From positions 18,972,001 to 19,036,000 of the forward strand of contig JBITNC010000001.1 in NCBI GenBank assembly GCA_050084985.1: a DNA stretch of 64,000 nt, given 5' to 3'. Below are positions 12,471 to 23,060 of the stretch, in pieces (the first letter of the stretch is position 1; every line of letters starts with the position of its first letter). This stretch comes from Nageia nagi (lineage: Eukaryota; Pinophyta). The translations under genes and the position numbers were made by a program. Below the pieces are notes generated by a model, which worked only from the letters and a program-made list of their open reading frames with translations, searched no databases and was not told where the DNA came from.

Positions 12471-13101
12471 CATTAATAGACTAGAAATGAACTCAATTGC
12501 TATAGGGAAATAGATCTCAAAAATGCAAATGTGTAATGGTGAAAATGAAATGCATTTGGTGATATTTATAAACATGACATTAAATGCTTTTTCCCTAATT
12601 TATAATTAATAAATTGAAAACTTAATTTTGATGGCCTTTTTGTTGCATATAAGATAAATGTGAATTATGGATTATTGTTTATTTTTACTAACTTGAATGT
12701 CTAAGTGACATTGGTATGGCCCATGCAACTTCCTTCACTGTAGGAAATACAAATATCCAAAATTGATCTTCAAATTTTAGATACATAGATTATTTGATAA
12801 AAAATGGTAGTTGTTATTTAAAAAGTACTCAATTTTTATACAAATACAAATTAGGGTAGATTGACCAAAATCTTGAGAAATGATAATAAAATTCTAAAAT
12901 GAAATACTAATAAGAAGAAATTAAGATAGATTTTCAATGATTCTATGGATATCAAATTAATGTGTTTAATTTGAAAAAAAATTGGTTAGCAATCTTGGGC
13001 GATTCCACTTAGGGCATAAGGTTATTTTTAGTGAATGAAAGTGGGGAAATATGTTAATGATTACATGATATTTATAATATGATATTTATTTTGAAGTTAA
13101 T
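12471..13101. other. Noncoding part of G1 upstream of hairpin repeats
   Basis: AT-rich sequence with no coding character in either strand that I can support. Confidence 0.4.
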
Positions 13102-13340
13102 CTTGGCCAATGCATACAATTGGGTAGTGTATGCCAAGGTTAGCTTTTGTTTGAGATGATGATATTCAAAAGTTGTTCTTGATCAATGCATGCAATTGGG
13201 TGATGTACATCAAGTTTAAATTTTATGAGTTAATGAGTCATTCTTGATCAATAGATGCAATTGGTTGGTGTAAATCAAGTTTAGCTATTGTATTTGAATT
13301 TTTATTGGTCAATGCATGCAATTGGATGGTGTGCACCAAG
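13102..13340 (+). repeat. Four palindromic units in the 3' noncoding part of G1
   Basis: About 37-bp units at 13102-13138, 13178-13214, 13243-13279 and 13304-13340, each of the form CTTGATCAATGCATGCAATT followed by G(G)TGATGTACATCAAG. The unit ends pair (CTTGATC / GATCAAG-like), and variants change both arms together: CTTGGCC with GCCAAG, CTTGATC with ATCAAG, TTGGTC with ACCAAG. Spacers of about 25-40 bp vary. Each unit could form a hairpin in RNA. Confidence 0.75.
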
Positions 13341-13580
13341 TTTTGTGAATTCATTAACATTGTTATGGCTTATTGAGAGTAGTGATAAGAGGTACATCAC
13401 CCTTTAAGTCATTATTTATTAATGGTTTATATTTAAGAAAGCCATTTATCTTTGTCAAAATGTTAATTGGTAATCCCTCATCATTAAGTTAAGGTTGTAA
13501 TTCCTTAACTAGAGGCAATCTCTTCATATAATCTTGGTGGGTAATCCACCAAGGATAGGTCTAATTTCTTGTTCTTTTGT

Positions 13581-13636
13581 TATATATATATATATATATA
13601 TATATAATTATATTATATAATATATATATATATATA
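13581..13636. repeat. (TA)n microsatellite
   Basis: TA dinucleotide run with interruptions, inside the 3' noncoding part of G1. Confidence 0.9.
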
Positions 13637-13873
13637 TTCAAATCATTTATCATTTTAATTTGATTACAACTTGATCCTTTATCTTTATCGTGGGTTACTC
13701 CTATGATGAGAGGTTCATCTTATTGCAACCAAGCTAAAGAGGGGAAAAATATTGGTTAAAACTAGGGCATCCAAATATGTCATTGCAAAGATATAATTTA
13801 GGGAGTATTCTCTTGATCTTGTTATAATTTGAATTTATACTTTGATTTTCTTTTATCCCAAAAGTGGGGAACC

Positions 13874-14625
13874 TATTAACACCTAAAAATTAATTTTAAT
13901 TTAATTAAAATATAACTATTATGTATTTGAAATTATTTATTTATTTAAGCAATTTAATACTCTTTTTATTGTGCACACTCAACTACCTTTATATTTTATG
14001 ATAACAACTTGACCTGGAGGTAATTTCAAGAAAGAGTCCTAGCATATGTGCATCATAAGTCTAAGGAGGAGCCTTGGAATTAGACCTTCTATCTATAAAG
14101 GTGGAAGGATTGTGCCTAAAAAATCATGACATGATCCAAAATCCTTAATAGGTGGTAACATACTTAATCCCATTGATCGATGTTTCATAACACCATGTAT
14201 CATATCTAGATTTCGCTATACTTTGATTTCTACATTCCTATGATCTTTCAAACCATCATACATAATATTTTGAGTTTTGAGGAGTTAATAATGATGAGAA
14301 AAATTTTGAGGCATCCTAGAAAGGGTATTGGGAAATGATGCTCCATTCTAGGCTATGACACTCCATGGAGGATGGATTGGTGGACCTATTTCATAGGAGA
14401 AGTTCATTATCGATCTCTTTGGTTTTGATATTTCTTTCATTTGTTATGACAGGTAAGGTAATAGGTTTTTTCTTTTATTAATCCAAGTTTGATAGGTTAA
14501 TATCAATTAGATAAACTATGATCATTTTCATATTTCATGTTGTAGGTATTTTACTACAATTTTATTATTATTATGTTAAACTGAATATATTAAATAACCC
14601 TAATAAATTATTATTAGTTATAAAA
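13874..14625 (+). repeat. 3' LTR of G1
   Basis: Begins TATTAACACC right after the purine tract AAAAGTGGGGAACC (13858-13872), just as the G3 3' LTR begins TGTTAACATA after AAAGTGGGGCATC. The last 100 bp match the visible end of the 5' LTR at 1799-1905. Length about 752 bp. The canonical TG and CA ends have mutated to TA and AA. It holds the uninterrupted form of the target site of half-LINE A (14523-14537). Confidence 0.7.
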
Positions 14626-14654
14626 AGATATTTAATATACATGGCTATCAATTC

Positions 14655-15200
14655 TTTGATATAGACTTGGATAAAGATCAACCTCAATAAGATAATCTAA
14701 TTAGAGAAGATAAAGAAGGCCTCTATAATAAAAATATCTCAAACTAATATGGCCTCTTCATGAATTTCAAACTGCCAATATTTTAAAAGGATACAAATGA
14801 TGCCAAGTATCATCTCTTCATATTAGATAATTATTAGCATCATTGGTCCATAATTGATGATACCATCAAGATCTATAACTTTATAAAAAATTTACAAGAT
14901 GAAGACTTGCAATGGTATATAAATTTTTCTAAAGTATCACCAAATGGACCTAAAAGATATAGTAACAGATATAATCTAACCTTAAAGCACAACACTCTTT
15001 CTAGAAGTTGAGATGGAAAACTTTGAACCTAAGTAAAATGAGAGACATGATACAAGGTACTAAAGAATCACTACATGATTTTTGATAAAATTTTAAAGGT
15101 AACATAACAAAAATTATAAGAGCTAATGATTAAGAAATTGTAAATATGTAAAAAGTGGGAATTTCAATAAAATAACAATCCCAATATCTACTTAGATCTA
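14655..15200 (+). pseudogene. Gypsy gag-like remnant
   Basis: The plus strand reads, with stops, KDTNDAKYHLFILDNY, HHWSIIDDTIKIYNFIKNL and QDEDLQWYINFSKVSPNG (about 14790-14950), then RDMIQGTKESLHDF (about 15040-15080). This matches the order of the retrotransposon-gag domain: a substrate-like start, a conserved EALEWY-type motif (here EDLQWY), and the downstream M..G.S..DF motif. It lies just outside the G1 3' LTR and is from a different gag family. No LTR of its own is visible. Confidence 0.5.
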
Positions 15201-15329
15201 ATGTATTTAATGGAAAATGATAAGGTTTAAATAAATAAATATAATAAAGATATTAAGTGGATAACACAACTAGGGCCTACCAATATGGAGACTTAGATAC
15301 TTACATGTATTACTTACCTATGATGAATG

Positions 15330-16300
15330 AATGAATTATGATCATGTATGGTATATGAATCAATAAATATGTTCTTGAGATCCCAAAAATCATATTGACA
15401 TAAGGAGAAATGCTAGAAATATACTTGATCAAGAAGATTAATGGAGGTAATGTTTAAGTATGATTCCCCATCAATTAAGGCCTTATGAATAGCATTAAAA
15501 TTCTTATTATAAGTATCTCATGTATGATTAAAATTCTTAGTATAAGTATCTTGGATGATCATATTGCAATAAAACCATGATTTGACAATCTTGAAAAACA
15601 CTCTAGCTGAAATATTTGTATCCACGTTCTCATTTTTGAATGCTTCATAGAGGATATCCTTATGATCTTGGGATGTGGAGATAAACTCATACAAACTAAT
15701 CTTGGATTGAGTATTATTCATTTACCACACTAAGTTATAACTTCTAGGATCCTTTGTGAGATATTTTCTTTATGTTGAAACTAGATCTATAGCCTTCTTT
15801 TGTGTTCTTCCCTCATTCATTGTAAGATGAATCTCTTCATGAAAAATGATATTAACATGCTTTTCACTAGACTCACCATTTTTGGGACAAACATATGTAC
15901 CACTCTTGATCAAATATTAGATTTTATTTCTCAATATCCCATAAGAGTTAGTTAAATAGCCTCTTATTTGATAATAAACACAATATGTATCAAGATTATA
16001 CCAAGTCTTATGTCATATTATTGTTCCTTTTTCTTTGGCAATGGTTGAAGGAGATTCTTCTTGATGAGATTGGATAGAATGAACCTTGGAGATATAGGAA
16101 ATTTGATAAATTTAGATCCTTAACCACCTTCTTTCTCCTCATATTTTTCATTCTTAGCTACATATACATCTTTAGTATCTTGCTTTTCTTGATATGATTT
16201 TTTTTCTTTATCCTTTTTGAGCTCATAATTAACTTGACCCATTTTTACAAGTACTTTTTCTTTCTCAATCAACTTATGAGTCATTTATAAAAACCCGAAA
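15330..16300 (-). pseudogene. Gypsy gag C-terminus and aspartic protease remnant
   Basis: Minus strand. At about 15986-15870 it reads CVYYQIRGYLTNS then LRNKI.YLIKSGTYVCPKNG, the Gypsy gag motif C..YH...GH.T..C..L...I..LI.SG with His and Cys partly lost. Downstream (about 15500-15440) it reads KALIDGESYLNI, the active-site region of Gypsy aspartic proteases, normally LIDGGSS.N. The order gag to protease fits. An open stretch 15721-15518 lies between them. No RT is seen further along. It points opposite to the gag remnant at 14655-15200, so two different fragments meet here. Confidence 0.5.
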
Positions 16301-16404
16301 TGAGTATAATCCATGGTATGTGCTTGTAATTGCAAGAGAAAATCATAGTGTATTATCAAAATCAATTTTTCTTTATTTCCTAACATAATGTACAACTCTA
16401 GGGT

Positions 16405-16756
16405 ACATGTCAAAGTTTGCATCACCACTTGAGTCAGCTTTTGATTCAGGTTGCAACATAATTAGAGTTAGATATGGAGTCAAAAATCATAATTTGCATC
16501 ATGATTTGATTCATATTTAGAGTCAAGTTCTATCAAATTTAGAGTCAAATATTACATCATTTTAGTGAATTAGTGTCACATTCTAAGTTAGGTTTGGCAT
16601 TAGGGCACATCAAATATGGAGTCAACAAATGTAATTTACATCATGATTTGAGTCATATTTAGAGTCAATTTGTGTCAAATTTAGAATCAAATACTATATC
16701 ATTTGAGTGAATTAGCATCATGTTCTGATTCAGGTTTAGAGTTAGGACATGTTAGA
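16405..16756 (+). repeat. 142-bp tandem repeat, about 2.4 copies
   Basis: ATATGGAGTCAA at 16472 recurs at 16614 with the same following sequence (CATCATGATTTGA, TTTAGAGTCAA, AGTGAATTAG). Copies are about 85 percent alike by eye. A partial unit precedes the first full one. No coding content is evident. Confidence 0.7.
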
Positions 16757-17129
16757 TTGAGCACCATTTTTTTAGTTTAAGTTAAGAATAAAGTTAGGAA
16801 TAACATCATATTTATGATGGATATAGCATTAGAAAATGAAATTTTTATCAAATTTTTATATAATAATTTAATATATAATAATAATATTTTTTTATATTAT
16901 AAATAAAAAATACTAAATTAATAACAATGATATGAGAAGAGTTGATATGAGTTTCCCTACATGCATGTGTAACCATTATGATTCTAATTTGATGTGTCAC
17001 ATCACATTTATCCCATAGAATGTTTCTATCCTAGCACATTTGAGCACTTACACTATCTAGGATAGTGTCTTATCCTTTAAGTATGGCAATATCTCTTAAT
17101 GAAACTTCATTGTTGTAAGTTTCTACCAA

Positions 17130-17481
17130 AAGTGGAGCACAAGATCAATTTTCTATTCCTTAAGCTTTTATTACTATAAAAGAATTTTTAAGTACTTATC
17201 AATGGTTTGAATCACTTACCCTTATTGGTTATTTCCTTGGTTGTATACCAAATGATACCCTTTTGTACACCTATGTTAGCCAAGTTTAGAGTCTATATGG
17301 AGTTGCAAACAATATCCAAATGTTTTTTTCTTTTCCATTTTTTTGATCTTGTGCATGCTCAAAAAGTTCTTAGTAGAGGTATCTATACAATTTGTAATTA
17401 CCTTTTAGTATTGAAACCTTATAGTGCAAGGTTTAATGTAGGTAACGAAGGTGATGTGGATGTTCTTGTTTGGGTTCAGTT
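17130..17481 (+). pseudogene. LINE ORF1 (DUF4283), N-terminal half
   Basis: ORF1 of an L1-type plant LINE, a nucleic-acid-binding protein. Across two frames it reads GYFLGCIPNDTLLYTYVS, then FFLFHFFDLVHAQKVLSRGI, YLLVLKPYSARFN and DVLVWVQF, the DUF4283 signature (L.GKF.G..P, F.F.F....... VL..G.W.. ...L.L..W...F, .VWV..P). The domain is cut at 17481 by the Copia element 17482-20012. Across the insertion it continues in frame as P.IPVPLWKFLATNL at 20013. The start lies upstream of 17207 but cannot be fixed because the frame is broken. Confidence 0.7.
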
Positions 17482-17700
17482 TGTTAGAAATATTATAGTA
17501 ATATTATTGTTGTAATAAGTTGATATTATATCTCAATAATATTTGTATCTTAGTGGATGTACATAGGTTTAGTGTGTGGTGTTTTTTAGTATGTGAGTGT
17601 CATGTATTGTGGAAAACGATAAGTATGGTTGTTACTTGTTATATGTATAAATAATTATCTTTATAATGAAATAAAAATCTCAATTCTTATCATTCTTATA
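17482..17700 (+). repeat. 5' LTR of Copia element
   Basis: Starts TGTTAGAAATATTATAG; about 85 percent alike with 19780-20012 by eye. The 3' LTR has a small extra segment (GTTAGTGTTAGGTT) around 19890. Confidence 0.85.
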
Positions 17701-18539
17701 TGGTATAAAAGCTAAGAATATCAATGTAAATATGTTAATATTATTTCATGAAGATGTGTGAATTATATATATGTTTCAATAGTCTACATTGAATAATGTG
17801 CATGTGTGCTAAGAAGAACAACATATAGAAGATAACATAGAAATAAACTATCAACATTTGCATATCAATGAAAAATTAGAGAGTAGTGAAAGCATGTACT
17901 ATGCATGAAGAATTTATGGTAGGTTGTTCACTCACATGTAGGAGATTCCACACTTGAGACTTGCATATATAATAAATCTACTTATATGGATTAGAAAATG
18001 AAGGCATCCAAATGTCTCTAACCTGCTTGTAAAATCTTTGTACAACATCAAGTCACACTATCACCACACATCATAAGATGTGAGAAGTGCAAACTCATAC
18101 CTATGCAAAGTAAAATGATTATGGAAGGAGGCTATTTTATTTTAATGTGAAGGACATGCACATCTATCTTCATGTATCGATTTACATCCATAGAATCATG
18201 CCCATGTGTAAAGAAAATTACATCCATTATCAAGATATAGTGCTTGGAAAACAACAAATAAAAATGTGAATAAGATTGCATGACTTTTATAAATAAAACA
18301 TGAAGAAAAGTACATAAGAAATAATCCAGCTAAGGAGATCAAACTTGCATAGAAGTTCTATCAAAAAACTACCATCAAAATTATAGCTAGTTCTAGAAGT
18401 ATTTCAATTTACTTATGTGTAGATCTACATGTTATGTGCATTTGCACATCAAATTGTGAAGGTTTTGTGAAGTATGGATAAAATTATTTTTGTTCTAAAA
18501 TTTGAAGGAAAATAATTTCATACATGTAAAGTAAAGTTA

Positions 18540-19330
18540 CAACTGATTCTTATTTAAAAATATCTTTGGAACATTATCAATGGAACAATCACAAAGTTGA
18601 AGACTACTAATAAATTCTTAACATAAACTACAAAGGATCAATGAGTAACTACGTTGATTAGTATTAGAATTTCAAATGCTTGCATCATATAAACTTCTTA
18701 AAGACCTCAAAGAAAGTATGGGATGATCTTAATGCTTTGTTTGGTTCATAAATGTCAAGTGCAAAGATGGCTTTGAAGAAAAAGCTATCTAGGATAAAGA
18801 TGATGGAAGGTGAGAATATTGTGCAATGCATTAGTAAGTTTCATTCCTTGTTGAATCTACTAGATGGGATAAAATCCAAGGTATATGATGATGATGCAAA
18901 AGCCATTTTGTTAAATAGCATGCCCTCTAGCTATGATAATAGTGTATTTACATTAAATAAAATTAGTTTACCTTAGAGGATATCACATCCACCTTGATTA
19001 AAGAGAATATAAGAAAATTTCTAAAGAGGAAGAAATTGCCTTATTTTTTAAGAGTAAACATTTTTCTGGGTCAAGGTATCATTCATCTAAGCCTTCTACT
19101 TCAAGAGATAATAAAATCATTTGTTATTATTTTAAATAATTAGGACATGTTATCATGAATTGTAAATAATGAGCAAAAGATCTACTCAATAACAAACTAA
19201 AGATAGAGCAAGCTATGATTGCTAATGATGATGAAGCAGTAATGGATGCCAAAGATAATGAAGAATACTTTTTTGGAGAACATACTACAAATTATCCATA
19301 TGAGGATGATGAGGAAGACTTAATTTTATG
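18540..19330 (+). pseudogene. Copia-type gag
   Basis: The plus strand reads SKKVWDDLNALFGS then, from 18752, SSAKMALKKKLSRIKM, NIVQCISKFHSLLNLLDGI and AILLNSMPSSYDN, the order of the Copia gag (UBN2-type) domain. Then about 19110-19170 reads ICYYFK..GHVIMNCK, a CCHC knuckle in which the second Cys has become Phe, followed by an acidic tail EDDEEDLIL. Stops and frameshifts make it non-functional. No protease follows. Confidence 0.75.
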
Positions 19331-19779
19331 AATGCTCAAAAATAAACTTATCAATAAGTGTGGGTGGATGTGTTGGTTTCATTCACACATGGATTGGAGG
19401 TTGCTAAGAACCTATATTTTGAAGTTTTATGGGCTACCATAAGCTTAAATGTTGGGAGTTTTATTGCAATATATCAAAACCTTGTAAATAAGGTTGAAAT
19501 AAGATTGTCATCACTCTTTTTTTTAGAGTGTTTAGATATGTGTTGTAAAGGAAGGCTACTAAGAGCCTTGGATGGATGTGTTTGTTGGCAATATACAAAA
19601 ACTTCCTTTATTATTGGTTGGATGTTGTGGTAGATTCCAATCAATACCACACATGATATGATGGTGATGCTAATATTACCATTGAAGAATATTGAAAAAT
19701 CAATGAACCTATTGCCATTGTATATTCAGAGATGTGATATTGGTTAATGACAAATCTAGAAATTTGTCATTATGGGGGG

Positions 19780-20012
19780 TGTTAGAAATATCATAGTATT
19801 ATTATTGGTGTAATAAGTTAAGATTATGTATTAATAATATTTGTAACTTTGTGGATGTACATAGGTTTAGTATGTGTTATTTGTTAGTGTTAGGTTGTTA
19901 GTATGTGAGTGTCATGTGTTGTGAATGGATACAAGTATGGTTGTTACTTGTTATGTGTATAAATACTTATCTTTATAATGAAATAAGTATCTAAGTTCTT
20001 ATCATTTTTATA
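19780..20012 (+). repeat. 3' LTR of Copia element
   Basis: Follows the purine tract at 19771-19779 and repeats 17482-17700. Confidence 0.85.
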
Positions 20013-20420
20013 CCCTTGAATTCCTGTTCCCCTATGGAAGTTTTTAGCTACCAACTTAGTCATGAGTATTATTCAATTTGTGTGTTTTAAACTTGAATAT
20101 TTTTTTTGGCTTGGCCTTCTCAGAGAGTCTATATTAAATTTGATTTAACTTGTGATCTTACGAAGTTCATAGACATCAACATTGGTTAAGAGGGTTTGTA
20201 TCAAAGGGTGGATTTTATTGGGATCCTGAATACCTAATACCATTTCAAATCCCCTAACCATAAGATTCATGATTTCTCACTCATGGTGGGTAGGTTCAAA
20301 ATGAAACCCTCAATTACCCCTCCTTTATCTTCTAACCTAGCACCTTGTAATAAATGTGGGTATGATAAATATACCATAGTTAACAACCATCATAACTTCC
20401 ATATTGCAACATAAGAAATG
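20013..20420 (+). pseudogene. LINE ORF1, C-terminal half with decayed zinc knuckle
   Basis: Continues the DUF4283 domain interrupted at 17481: IPVPLWKFLATNLVMSIIQF matches the conserved P.LP..LW.FLP...G..IG.F. Then YIKFDLTCDLTKFIDINIG and YQRVDFIGI match the part before the zinc knuckle (CVEIDL...LP..I.L..G....Q.VDYEGIPF.C). The knuckle itself is degraded (KSPNHKIHDFSLM). A later CNKCGYD (about 20345-20365) could be a second knuckle. Confidence 0.6.
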
Positions 20421-20839
20421 GTTGTTGTGACTTAACAACATTATTTTAGTCCTATGCTCACTTCAAACATACAACCCAATTGAGTAGTCAATGTTATTCA
20501 TCCATATTCAATTTTCAACTCTACTTAGGTGTTAGCTTTTGAACCTCTATTAAACTCTATTTGGTGAACTCTAGAGGATGGCTCCTCTTATTCTTAGGAT
20601 GGAGGATAGCTCTGGAGGGAAACTCCATCACTCTTATAGCCTACAAAGAGGTATTCCTTAAAGGCTTTTTGAGAAATGGTGATAGGTGGGAGCTTAACAT
20701 GGTGATAGTAATTTATTTGTGTCCCTACATATTTTGGATGATTCATAGGACATTATGGAGCTTTAAACCTTTGATGTTTCTCAATTATTTATTTCTCATA
20801 GAATTTAAGAGGGTTAACAAACCCAACCTATAAGTATAC
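20421..20839 (+). other. LINE ORF1-ORF2 junction, unresolved
   Basis: An open stretch 20561-20833 lies here but I do not recognise its product. By position it is the tail of ORF1 or the spacer of the LINE. Confidence 0.35.
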
Positions 20840-21600
20840 AGTCTAAAGTGAGATTAATGATATCACTCACTCTTTTGGAATGCTCAATTTTTTTATCTTT
20901 ACAATAAGTTGAAATTGCTAACTTTATTCTATAATGTACTTGTGATTTTATCTTCCCATGTGGTCCCTTTTTTTATAACGATAATTCCATTGGAAAAGGG
21001 GATGTCATCACTTTCATTTCTCCCAAGAGGAAATAAAATGTGGTATCTTGAGGTGTTGACCCTCTAAATCAAGTTATTTAGGTGTTGCTCAAGGTTTTAG
21101 GGAAACCTTTTAGAATTATCAATGTTTATGCTTTTAATGATTCTCATGATAGAAGGGATTTGTCATAGTGGATTGCCTTATCTCTTCCTTTGTCTACTAG
21201 GGCTTTATGTGGGGAATTTAACATAGTGGAAAAACCCTTCAATAAGAAAAGTCAAACCCCCATGAGATGAAATTTGGGTGAGAAAGAGGCTTGATTATTT
21301 ATGAAAAATAAACTCAATTTGTTTGAACCAAATATTGGTTTTTCTCCTACTAACTTTTTGGAAGCTCATTGGTTCACTTGTTCTAATTTCCAAGCCAATT
21401 TTGATAGAGTTCTTAAATGGATATATAGAGCTATGTTGTTTGAAAGTGATTTTTTTATTTTGATAGACTCTCCTATATTATGCACTTCATTTATGTTATT
21501 CTATATTCCACTATGTTTTATCATGCCCACATCCTTTTTGCTATCTCTTATGATCAAACCTAAGATAGGGTTTTTATTTCTCAATTTTATTTGAACACTT
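20840..21600 (+). pseudogene. LINE ORF2, endonuclease domain
   Basis: APE-like endonuclease that nicks the target for reverse transcription. The plus strand reads FRIINVYAFNDSHDRRDL (about 21110-21165) and ALCGEFNIVEKPF (about 21205-21245), the NVYAPND and GDFN motifs of plant L1 endonucleases, with Asp in GDFN changed to Glu. After it, LFEPNIGFSPTNF.EAHWFTC (21320-21390) and FDRVLKW fit the end of the domain. Stops and frameshifts are frequent. Confidence 0.7.
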
Positions 21601-22139
21601 CTTTCTTATAGTATCCCTCTATTAGAGATCATATTGTTCAAATGTGGAAATTAGTTCCTAGACCAACTAGTTCTTATGGATAGATCCAATGGTGGAATAA
21701 CTCTATTATCTGAACCACTAGAGTCCTTTGCACCCTTGTTGTGGAATTTGCTAAGAGAAGGTATAAATCTAATTAGATTTTCAAATATGAGCTTTCCCAT
21801 GCCACCTAAAAATTTGAAGCCAACCCCTTTAATGCCACTAATTAGGTGTGTGTTGCTACCCTCTACCATGAAATTAGGAAAGTTAATCTTTATGAGGCCA
21901 CAAAAGAACATATTTGTGCTAGTCTTAATTGGCTTAATGATGGGGATAATGTATCTAAAGAATTATTTAGATACCTTTGCTATCCTATTCATGTATCTTA
22001 GTTCCAATCTATTTAGTCTGATGGATTTCATCTTACCTCCCTTTTGTATATCATTTCAGCTTTTGTGGCTCATTATCATAAGGTATTTTCTTCTTAGTCT
22101 CTTTCACTTATTTTCAAATAAGCTCTAAATGATTATTAT

Positions 22140-23060
22140 GTTATCATACCTCTTAAGCTTTCCCAAAATTATAGGGATATTTATGAAACACCTCTCTTAT
22201 TAGAGGAAATGAAATATGCTCTTTCACATATGGCTAATTATAAATCTCCTAGTATTGATGGCTTTCCTTATGAATTTTATAAGGAGTTCTAGGACATGCT
22301 TGGGTCGAATCTTCTTCAAGTGTAGAGGAGCTATGATCTTTGACTCCATAGTCCTAATTATAAATAAAAGTAATACTAAGTTTATACATAATCCTAGAGA
22401 TCAAGAATGCTTTACCAATTGGAATGTAATTACTCTCTTGAATGTTAATTATAAAATCATTTCCAAAGCTTTAGCTCTTAGCTAAGGCCTATTTTATCTT
22501 TTATCATTTGACTAGAGAGAATAGAATTCATAAAAGGTAAGTATATTTTAGACAATGTTATAGTTATATGGGGAAGTGTGGAATGGGCTCACTCTTCAAT
22601 CAAGATGCTTTATTCATAAAAATTGATTTTGAAAAGGATTATGATTAGATTGAGTGGTACTTTATTACTACTATGTGTACAACTCTTAGCTTTGGCCCTT
22701 TTTTGTTTATACAATTAGGATGCTCTTTAGGGATGCTTTTGTTGTGCTTACAATGAATGGTTATCAATCTGAAAGAATTTCTCTTGCTTTTTCTATATGA
22801 CAAGGCTAATCTCTTGTACTCTCTTTATTTATTTTGGCTATAAAAGCTTTTAATTACCTTATTATGCATCAAGCCTCTCAAGGTCTAATCAAAGTAATTT
22901 CCCTTTATAATTCTCAATTATAGCTTTTGAATGGTAATTTTATTGATGACTCATTTCTCACTCTTTAGAAAGATGAGAAGTTTGTTAAAAATATTTTAAA
23001 GTATTTGGATACTTTTTATCTTACCTCTAGATCCAATATTTAGTGTAAAAAAACTCTTGC
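22140..23060 (+). pseudogene. LINE ORF2, reverse transcriptase domain
   Basis: L1-clade reverse transcriptase. Motifs in order: EEMKYALSHMANYKSPSIDG then FPYEFYKEF (22203-22290), DQECFTNWNVITLLNVNYK then IISKALAL (22396-22485), KIDFEKDYD.IEW (about 22617-22655; family IDFEKAYDRIEW), SLFILAIKAFNYLI (22822-22863), and FIDDSFLTL (about 22939-22965), where the catalytic F.DD box keeps both aspartates. The Q G in R.GCPL is partly lost. Multiple stops make it dead. Confidence 0.85.

Larger units (their letters stand above)
1..14625 (+). mobile_element. Gypsy-type gag-only LTR retrotransposon G1 with nested insertions
   Basis: An LTR retrotransposon whose 5' LTR begins left of the window. The end of the 5' LTR (1799-1905) matches the end of the 3' LTR (14523-14625), and a primer-binding-like TGGTGAAC follows at 1908. 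A purine tract with AAAAGTGGGGAACC precedes the 3' LTR at 13874. Inside are a sense gag (2006-2267, continuing 7834-9430) and an antisense PMD gene (10210-12470). I found no protease, reverse transcriptase, RNase H or integrase motif belonging to this element, so it looks non-autonomous. It was later hit by a half-LINE in its 5' LTR and by a minus-strand LTR element in gag. Its layout matches G2 and G3 in this window although the LTR sequences differ. Confidence 0.8.
17482..20012 (+). mobile_element. Gag-only Copia-type element with 219-233-bp LTRs
   Basis: LTRs 17482-17700 and 19780-20012 both start TGTTAGAAATAT and end near TTCTTATA or TTTTTATA. TGGTATAAAAGC at 17701 is a mutated form of the Copia primer site TGGTATCAGAGC, and a purine tract ATTATGGGGGG ends at 19779. 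The internal 2.1 kb has a Copia-type gag (about 18540-19330) and then 450 bp of sequence without integrase, RT or RNase H. It is thus a short gag-only element, or an autonomous one that lost pol by a clean internal deletion. It sits inside the ORF1 of a LINE. No target duplication is found at the boundaries I can define. Confidence 0.8.

Noticed and set aside
14655-16300. A single intact Gypsy element outside G1
   Set aside because: The gag-like part is on the plus strand and the gag/protease part on the minus strand, and no LTR pair encloses them.
17482-20012. Target-site duplication for the Copia element
   Set aside because: The flanks CAGTT and CCCTT do not match; the LINE frame continues across the insertion but no duplication could be shown.
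21651-21911. Minus-strand open frame within the LINE
   Set aside because: It overlaps the sense ORF2 region and matches no family; a shadow frame.
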